From positions 1 through 64,000 of the forward strand of contig WNYE01000011.1 in assembly GCA_021396245.1 (NCBI GenBank): a DNA stretch of 64,000 nt. Direction: 5' to 3'. Positions 57,104 to 64,000 of this stretch are shown here, piece by piece (position 1 is the first letter of the stretch; the number at the start of each line of letters is the position of its first letter). The notes beneath the pieces were generated by a model that did not search any database, was not told the DNA's origin, and saw nothing but the letters and a program-made list of their open reading frames with translations. A program made the translations under genes and the position numbers. Source of the stretch: Sporothrix humicola. Its lineage: Eukaryota; Ascomycota; Sordariomycetes; Ophiostomatales; Ophiostomataceae.

Positions 57104-58738
57104 ATGGACTCCGAGTCCAAGCATGTTGAAACCTCTCCCGAGGTGACCGAGGTGGCAGATGTTACCAAGGCCGGCAACGTCAATGCCTCTGAGGGCGAGC
57201 TGCATGGTCGCGCCATCCAACAACAGGAGCATAACCGCACTTACTGGCAGACGCTGCGCAAAGACCCCAAGCTGCTGTTCTGGATCGGGGTCATGCTCTG
57301 GACGCTGATTGTCCGTGGCTTTGAAAACCAATCGTCTGGGTCCCTCCTGAGCATCACCCAGTTCAAGCACCGCTTTGGCGAGGTCGATGCCGAGGGCAAC
57401 TACTTTATTGCTACCTCGTGGCAGTCTGCTCTCAGCGGCGGCAGCAATGCAGCAGCCATTGTCGGTGCCTTCTTGGCCTCGTACTTTGGTGACAAGGTCG
57501 GCAGCAAGCCTGTCGTTCTTGCCGCGGCGGCCCTTAATATTTCCAGTGTCGGCATCGAGTACTCGACCACCACGATTGGCGTCTTCTTCGCCGGCAAAAT
57601 GGTCAACTTTGTCGCCATCGGCGCATTCCTCAACGTCTGCACGACTTACATCTCCGACATCTCGCCGCTTGCCATCCGTGCCTCGGTCATCGGTTTCTGC
57701 AACCTGTCGCAGTGCATTGGTCCCTTTGTCTCGGCCATCATGAGCTACTACACCTCACAGTGGGACAACGACTGGTCCTGGAAGTCTCTGATCTGTGCAC
57801 AGTGGGGTTTCGCCGTTGTCGCCTTTGCTGGCCAGATCTTCATGCCTGAGTCGCCCGTTTTCCTCGTCTCCAAGGGCCGCTTCGAGGATGCCCGCAAGGT
57901 TCTAAACCGACTCTACTCGGATCCCCATGACGCCGATGGCCACTTGGAGCGGATCAAGCTCACGCTGGAAGAGGCCGAGACTACCCAGATTGGCTCGTAC
58001 GCTGACTGCTTCCGCGGCACCAACCGCCGCCGCACGCTGATTGCGATTCTCGTCTTCCTGGCCGAGCCCATGTCTGGTCTCGGCTTCGTCTCCAACTACG
58101 GCTCACTTATGTACCAGTATCTCGGCATTAGCGACCGCCGCTCGTTCATGATCCAGATCGGTGCCCAGATTCTCTCCATCAGCGGTGCTACCTTCTCCTT
58201 CCTAGTTTCCGACTTCTACGGCCGTCGCCCCATGTTTATTGGCGGTTGCATTGGTCTCACGGCCCTCCTTCTGTGCATGGGCATCTCTGGTTCCGTCAAC
58301 ACCACAGCTGCCACTACTGCCGCCGTCGGCTTCTACACCATGTACAACTTCTTCTTCAACGCAGGTGTCGGCTCCAACGTCTACGCAATTACCGGTGAAA
58401 TTCCCACCTCGGCCCTCCGCACAAAGACCATTGCCATTGCCATGTCTGTCTCGGCCGCTGCCAACACCATGTGGTCGTTTGTGTCGCCTTACATGTTCAA
58501 CCCCGGCTACGGCAATCTCAAGGCTAAGATTGGATTTGTGTTTGGTGCGTTTATGCTCATCTTTGCCGTCCTCGCCTATTTCTTTGTTCCCGAGACTCGT
58601 ATGCGTACCTACGAGGAGCTGGACGAGCTCTTCATGAACCGTGTCCCTGCCCGCGAGTTCAAGAACTACACCACTGTTGCCGAACGCCGTGCGGCCGAGG
58701 CCTACTCTATGGAAAAGAAGATTGGCGGCGATGTGTAA
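57104..58738 (+). CDS. MFS sugar transporter
   Basis: Intronless, 544 aa. A cytosolic start of about 55 residues is followed by about 12 hydrophobic segments. Sugar-porter hallmarks are present: PESPVFLVSKGRFEDARK before the central loop (the PESP motif), SDFYGRRPMFIGG (the D-x-x-GRR motif after segment 8) and FFVPETRMRTYEELDELF at the end (the PETK-like motif). It therefore belongs to the sugar porter branch of the major facilitator superfamily, probably importing a hexose, disaccharide or glycoside by proton symport at the plasma membrane. Codon use is strongly biased to C-ending codons, suggesting high expression. It converges with the GH78 gene and lies beside an alpha-galactosidase pseudogene. 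The substrate is not determined. Confidence 0.92.
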   Translation: MDSESKHVETSPEVTEVADVTKAGNVNASEGELHGRAIQQQEHNRTYWQTLRKDPKLLFWIGVMLWTLIVRGFENQSSGSLLSITQFKHRFGEVDAEGNYFIATSWQSALSGGSNAAAIVGAFLASYFGDKVGSKPVVLAAAALNISSVGIEYSTTTIGVFFAGKMVNFVAIGAFLNVCTTYISDISPLAIRASVIGFCNLSQCIGPFVSAIMSYYTSQWDNDWSWKSLICAQWGFAVVAFAGQIFMPESPVFLVSKGRFEDARKVLNRLYSDPHDADGHLERIKLTLEEAETTQIGSYADCFRGTNRRRTLIAILVFLAEPMSGLGFVSNYGSLMYQYLGISDRRSFMIQIGAQILSISGATFSFLVSDFYGRRPMFIGGCIGLTALLLCMGISGSVNTTAATTAAVGFYTMYNFFFNAGVGSNVYAITGEIPTSALRTKTIAIAMSVSAAANTMWSFVSPYMFNPGYGNLKAKIGFVFGAFMLIFAVLAYFFVPETRMRTYEELDELFMNRVPAREFKNYTTVAERRAAEAYSMEKKIGGDV

Positions 58739-59869
58739 AGAAGAGCTACGACGCACATTGGAGGGAAACGCCGTTTCGCTGTCTGACGATATGACGACGG
58801 ACGATAAAGATTTAGTCCAGAATCCTGTTTCTTTTTTGTTCATAGCCTTGCAGATACTTTTTCATAATGCTATCTCATTCTCGTTACCATGTGATTTTGC
58901 AGAACATTACAGTATGCCCCTGTTAATGAAAAAAATGAGCACACCGCCATGTGGCCTTGAAATTTGTACCCTTGTGGTATGTCGTCTTCTCACTTCTTGC
59001 CGAACTATGTATGACCCGTGATTCATGGTGTCGTTGTAGTACCCGCATCACTCCATGTTGCCTTCGCATGGAGTTCACATGGAGAGAGTGCGGGGAAATG
59101 AATGCTCCTGAAATGTTCCAAAAACTGGATCCAAGAGCCGTCCTTGGAGATGCGTGTCCAATTGCCACCATCCAAAGCCGGAGTATCCCGCAAAACGGTC
59201 CTTACATTGAGGGACAACACATACAGAAAGAGACGACAGCCCCGTAATAAACTGGGATGGACCCATGTCCCATGTTCCATTCCCCGTTTCCCATTTCCCA
59301 CTTGCATTTCTCCTTTTCTCCTTTTCTTGTTGCCGACTGCGCATAATGCGCCGGCGATGGGCTTAGCGGGCTCCTAGCGGGAAGGCACGTTTTTTTCTCA
59401 TATTTCCCGCTCTTCGTTTTGAGATGAGGTGGAAGGTGGGTCCGTAGAGTTCTTTACTGGCGAATCATGTTACATGAAAACCGGCGCTAGCGGTATTCAA
59501 ATCCGGCGCTAGTTAAGCGATCGATCCCAGCGTCAACTTCACCCCACAGATCGAACGGGACGACATGTATGGATACAACAAAGACGTCCTTTTGAGAAGT
59601 TCTTCTTGAGAACAGCCATCGAATTACCGAAAAAAAAAAAAAAAAATACAATGGTGTCGTGTGACTCTTTTTGACCTTGTGATTTCGGTCTGGGACAATG
59701 TCGACCGAGCTACGGTAGGCTCAGGGTGGACTGGGAGTTGCCACTGCTCATCATCGGTGAATACCCCCCCAAAAAATGAAAACAAAGAACAGGCAAGCAT
59801 GTCGTTGATATTATGTAATCCAATCTAAATCATATTGGGGTCTCTCTAAGTGTAGATACAGACACGATA
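58739..59869. other. Convergent intergenic region
   Basis: About 1.1 kb between the convergent transporter and GH78 genes. It contains a pyrimidine-rich stretch near 59280-59330, a run of A at about 59630-59646 and a short direct repeat around CCGGCGCTAG at about 59480-59512. No coding feature is present. Confidence 0.45.
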
Positions 59870-62808
59870 TCACGGGAAGACTGTCAAGGTATACTCGCCT
59901 TGGAAAAGCTGGACCAATGACCCATTGTGCACCCTTATTTCCTTGCCTGGCAACCTCTGCACACTGACCGTGCTGGTATTGGACGGGAGGACCAGATGGC
60001 ATGTAGTACTTGTTGGCACCCGAACTATGACGACAACCGACCCGTCTGCCCGTCCGCGCCGGTCAAAGACGACCCGAATCAGGCCGTAGGGAGAGTTCAC
60101 CTCTCCCGCCACATATTCGAACTCGGCCTTGAATGCTGACCGGAGCTGCCACACCCGGTATGCGTCCTCTAAAGGCTGCACACCTAGAGCGTACGCGTAG
60201 AACCACTCGTAAATGGTGCCCAGCATATCATGGCACTTGGAGCGACAGGCATCTTGCCAAAACTCGAGCAAGGATGTCTCGCCGCGGCGGAGGAACCGCA
60301 TGTATGACGGATGCTCTTCTTGACGGGCCATGTTCATCACAATGTCTGGTCGGTCGACACCTGGGTCGGCCAGAGTGCTCCACAGATACTTGAGGCCGAT
60401 CTCGCCAGCGAGCATGACGTGGCCTGAGTCCTCGGCGGCGGCAACAAAGGCCGTCTCCACATCCTTCTTCAGCTCGGGAGGCACGAGTCCAAATTGCAAA
60501 GCCATGGCCTGAGCAACCATTGTCCGGTCGTGCTGACCAGGTGTATCGCGTGAAGTATAGTAGGCATACGGTTGGTCAGTTCTGTCCACTACCAGAAGGT
60601 GCATGTTATAGACGGCGTAGATACGGTCTGCCCAGGCTGTAAACCGTGCCTCCTCTTCCACCTTCCCCAGCTCTTGCGCCATCATCGCAACGTTGCGCAG
60701 GCTCTTATAGTAGACGGCCGTCTCGATGTTGGCCTGGTGGTTTCCGTAGGCGATATCCCGACCCCAGTCGCCAAGGCCATGCTCGATCAGACCGCCGTCC
60801 CGTTCTCTGGTCAGCATGTACTCCATGTACCGGACACACGGCACCCAGCACTTTTCAAACGTGGCCGTGCTGCCATAGTACTTCTTGATCATCTCGGGCA
60901 AGAGACAGATGGCGGCGCCCCAGGTGATTGTGTCGTGCATTGGCCCACACATGTAACGAACAAGGGGAGCCATGGTCGGAACGAGGCCAGACGGTTCTTG
61001 TGCCTCAATGATGTCATCGAGAATCTTGGTGTACATGTCCTCCATGTCGCGGACATACTGCGTGGCCGGGAAAAGCAGCGACGTCACCTCCAGCCAGCCA
61101 AACTTTTCGATCTGAGGGCAGTCTGTGTGGTAGCTGAAAAGATTCGAGCTGAATGTCCAGTAGCAAGCGTTGATCAATGCATTGACGTCGTCTTTATCGG
61201 TTGTAATGGAGCCCAAGTGGGCGGCTGCTGAAGAAATGTGCCGTGCCGTGACAGAGTGGATGACTGGAAGATCTTGTTCCAAGTCATCTTGAAGGCGAGC
61301 ACCTTCAATCTGAATGTAGCGTGCACTGGTGAAGCTGAAATCCGGGGTCCATACTTCTTGCCCAACCCCGAGCAGGGTCACTTTTGAGTAGACGTGCGTC
61401 TCAAACTGTTTGAAGAGAGGATCTGGCATGAAGACAAATCCGTCTGGGCCCAGTGTCTCAGCATATTTGATGCGATATTCTTGTCCCTTCTTGCCGCTGG
61501 CCACAACACGCGGAACAATGGACGAGTTCTGGCCGAGATCAAACATCAGGACGCCTGGAGACACGGCCTTCTGGATTACTGGTGTAAAAGTGTTGTGCAG
61601 AACCACCGGCGGCTGGCTTTGGTAACGTAGCTTTCCTCTGGGGCCTGTAAGAGGTTTTGCAGGGCCCCATGCAATACTGTCTGCACTGGTGTAAAAACTG
61701 CTCGTGTCCCAGCCTGTTGGGTAGGATGTGGCGTCGTGGTTTTCCGAGGCGTAAATGTTGGCCAGTGTTGTGGCACTCTTTCGCACGCTCCAGCTCGGAT
61801 CCGAGATAACGCACTCGTGTGTGCCGTCGTCGTAGTGCACATGGACCTCCGCAAAGAAACAAAGCTCGTTACCGTACCGCACATATGTATTGTCTTCGTA
61901 CATGGGCCAGAAGAAACGGTCGCCTTGGTCGCCCGCGTAGAACCCGTTGCCAACATGGGCGCCAATGACACTTTCCCCCCCTTCCTCAGAAGTGAAGGCG
62001 AGGACATGTTGAGTGACGTCGTATGCCACAAACTGGACGGTTCTGTGGTAGTTGGTCCACCCGGGGTCCAAGACATGTGGCGACGCAGGCTGGCCGTTGA
62101 CGCTCAGGTTGAAATGGCCGAGACCAGACGCGAAAACGATGACTCGAGATGGGCGGCGCTGGAGGGGGATTGCTTTGCGTAGATAGATTGGCTTGTCGCC
62201 GCCGTCGCCGATCCAGACGGCCTTCCACCTTTCGTCTTCGTCTTCAAACCAAGTGCGAAAAATGAGACTTGAATGGGGCATCTAAAGCAATATTCGAGGT
62301 TAGGCAGAATTTTAAGAAGAAGAAGATAATGACATGAAAATCAGAAAGAAGAGAGAAGAAAAAGGACGTCATAAACAGAGACACTCACATAAGTCTGGTT
62401 CATGCTGTAAGGCGGAAGAAGTTTGTTTGACCGTGGGTATGATGTGTAGAACTCGTTGACTGCACTTGTGACCATCGCTCCGTCCTGGTTCCAGACCTGA
62501 ACAATCCAACAATGGAGCGTGGTTGGGCGAAAGCCGTTGGCTGGTTTGACGACGATATTGCGCTGGGCTGTGCTCTCGATACGGCCCGAGTCGTAACAGT
62601 CGCCAACAACATCTTCGTCTTCATTGCCATGTAGTTTCGTCGTTGACACAACAATGCGGTAAGCCACTTGCTTCTCATGCTCATGGACTGTGTCGAGTTT
62701 CCAGTAGACGCACAGCTCGTCAACGTCGATGCCCAGTGTCTCGCTGAAGCCATGGAGGCCACATGATGCCACTGTAAGGCCGGACGCGTTTTGCAAAAGA
62801 ACCTTCAT
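59870..62808 (-). CDS. Alpha-L-rhamnosidase, GH78
   Basis: Predicted two exons: 62808-62389 and 62281-59870, with a 107-bp intron (GTGAGT...TTTAG, phase 0), giving 943 aa. The N-terminal part is the Ig-like and beta-sandwich region seen in GH78 (CVYWKLDTVHEHEKQVAYRI, then ASGLGHFNLSVNGQ and LDPGWTNYHRTVQF). The (alpha/alpha)6 catalytic domain carries YHTDCPQIEKFGWLE, which matches the family's DCPQ-x-E-x-x-GW block with the probable general acid Glu, and later GLGDWGRDIAYGN. No signal peptide is visible (MKVLLQNASGLTVAS), so the enzyme is probably intracellular and acts on imported rhamnosides such as plant flavonoid glycosides or pectin fragments. It converges with a sugar transporter, and a regulator gene follows on the same strand. 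Confidence 0.92.
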
Positions 62809-63339
62809 TGTCGATGCGATGCTTAGAAAATAGTTCTCCGTGGGGGGACTTTTGAAAACACAATCGATATTAGGGGAACCCGCAACATATAAACCAGGTG
62901 GTTGTGGGTGGTCCGCTTGACGCCGTCGAGTCGCACCCTGCTCGGGTCAATTGGAGCCGTCAGTTTAGTGCACTTCCAGTGGCCCACAAGGGACACTTGA
63001 TATCCACTAACAACTGCGACAGTAGCAGATTACGGGGTTCGTCGGCGTCCTAGGCGGCCGATCTGGTTTCCGAGCTGATTTTCTTTTTCTTTTTCGACAA
63101 ATGCCACGTCTTCAATTCCGGAGGAATGCCGGTGAATATGGGGATACTACCTTGTGTGCCCCCTTCCGGCGGCCCAAATGCGGAAATTCGAATCTGGAGC
63201 CACAGAAGGCTTGTCTCTGAGCACCACTGAATGATACGAATGCTATTCGAACCAAAAGCCACAAAGTACCTAACCGTACAGAAGCGTTCCCTTACTCTCA
63301 CATATCCCCGGGTATCGTTTTGTAACTTCTCAATCTGCT
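62809..63339. other. Intergenic region upstream of GH78
   Basis: About 530 bases between the start of the rhamnosidase and the end of the next regulator gene on the same strand. It should contain the rhamnosidase promoter. No gene was seen. Confidence 0.45.
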
Positions 63340-64000
63340 TCATAGATCGGGCAGATAGGGATCCCAATCCATCCCGTCTAGGTCTTGTATGCCCATAATA
63401 ATGTTCTGTGTCACACGTCCTCTCTCAAGATGCATGTTTCCCTCCACATCCACGCTCTCCACGACATGTCTTTCTGTCTTCTGAATGACCTCTTCTTTAT
63501 CTTCCAGCTCCAGTGAATGCGATATCAGAAACTTGACCATCCACCGGTCAAGCCCGTACGTGTCGGTGTTGAGTGACCGCAAACAGTTGTTCTGGAAGAT
63601 GACCAGCCGCTTGATCATCAGCTCAATGTTTGCCCAGTAGCTGCGCAGTTGCACCAAGTGCTCCAAATTTGACTCAAGGCAGCTTCGCGAATGAGGGAGC
63701 TCGTCAGGCTCACCAAAGAGATAGGTGTGTAGCAGAACCGACGACGATACAATAGTGACATGACCGACAATATTATAGAGTGCTTCGGCACCGGGGTGCT
63801 GACGGGCTGCGCGCAAAATATCGCATACCGTGGTGGCGTGGTATTTGCAGCGCCGAGCATATGCCCTCCCGGTGGGTGTGGATGAGGCAGGCCGGCGACT
63901 GTCGAGGTATATGTAGAAAAGGAGCGTGTAGTAGTGGTGAAATCCAAGATGGAAGGCAACGAAGACGGTGCCCAGTCCACGCCGCAAAAATTCGAGTAGA
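63340..64000 (-). CDS. C-terminal part of a fungal-specific transcription factor (cut by window edge)
   Basis: The frame is open from the right edge to the stop at 63340 and gives about 215 residues of the C-terminus. The pattern GAEALYNIVGHVTIVSSSVLLHTYLFG, then LDRWMVKFLISHSLEL, resembles the helical C-terminal half of fungal Zn2Cys6 regulators (Fungal_trans type). The DNA-binding part is outside the window, so the class is a judgement from the helical pattern. Being next to the GH78 gene on the same strand, it is a candidate local regulator of rhamnoside use. Confidence 0.6.
   Translation of the reverse strand, partial: LLEFLRRGLGTVFVAFHLGFHHYYTLLFYIYLDSRRPASSTPTGRAYARRCKYHATTVCDILRAARQHPGAEALYNIVGHVTIVSSSVLLHTYLFGEPDELPHSRSCLESNLEHLVQLRSYWANIELMIKRLVIFQNNCLRSLNTDTYGLDRWMVKFLISHSLELEDKEEVIQKTERHVVESVDVEGNMHLERGRVTQNIIMGIQDLDGMDWDPYLPDL

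Overview
This 64 kb window is nuclear DNA of a filamentous ascomycete (Pezizomycotina, probably Sordariomycetes; the order cannot be fixed from sequence alone). The evidence is the short GT...AG introns (mostly 57-130 bp), pyrimidine-rich leaders, fungus-specific families (Zn2Cys6 and bZIP/DUF3425 regulators, kinetochore Fta4, LaeA-like methyltransferases, a calpain with a long disordered tail) and a short AT-only tract at the left edge that resembles a RIP-mutated AT isochore. I rebuilt gene models by joining reading frames across splice sites; all exon limits are predictions.

Layout. 1-345: AT-rich tract. 346-7695: calpain-like protease and an ArfGAP/UBA/NPF protein whose zinc finger is encoded across a 17-nt microexon. 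8850-10215: decayed LaeA-like methyltransferase. 10994-14536: PLP-dependent decarboxylase, small DUF2462 protein and kinetochore subunit Fta4. 17303-25381: a housekeeping block with a small unknown protein, MCM2, a UBR7/Mlo2-like E3 ligase and a conserved coiled-coil protein. The MCM2/UBR7 intergenic region carries three ACGCGT boxes. 26275-28983: sparse region with an arylsulfatase relic. 28984-32883: patatin-like protein lacking the nucleophile serine, and an intact LaeA-like methyltransferase with an 18-nt microexon in its SAM motif. 36260-44349: FAD monooxygenase, secreted sulfatase and bZIP regulator. 44350-50279: gene desert of almost 6 kb. 50280-64000: a carbohydrate-related neighbourhood with a Zn2Cys6/Fungal_trans_2 regulator, a type II tRNA, an inactivated alpha-galactosidase, an MFS sugar transporter, a GH78 alpha-L-rhamnosidase without signal peptide and the C-terminal part of another fungal regulator that runs off the right edge.

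How they fit together. The left and middle parts hold core cell functions (replication, kinetochore, vesicle traffic, ubiquitin ligation). The right end looks like a sugar or glycoside uptake locus: the transporter could import rhamnosides that a cytosolic GH78 hydrolyses, with flanking regulators, while the secreted alpha-galactosidase has been lost recently. Three damaged genes (methyltransferase, sulfatase, alpha-galactosidase) are present; intact genes of two of the same families lie in the window. A dispersed palindrome, TACTCCGTACGGAGTA and its half-forms, recurs in the intergenic spaces. I see no convincing wholly new multi-gene system. The most unusual single items are the tRNA with Leu-type body and apparent CGG anticodon, the patatin with Ser replaced by Gly, and the microexons.
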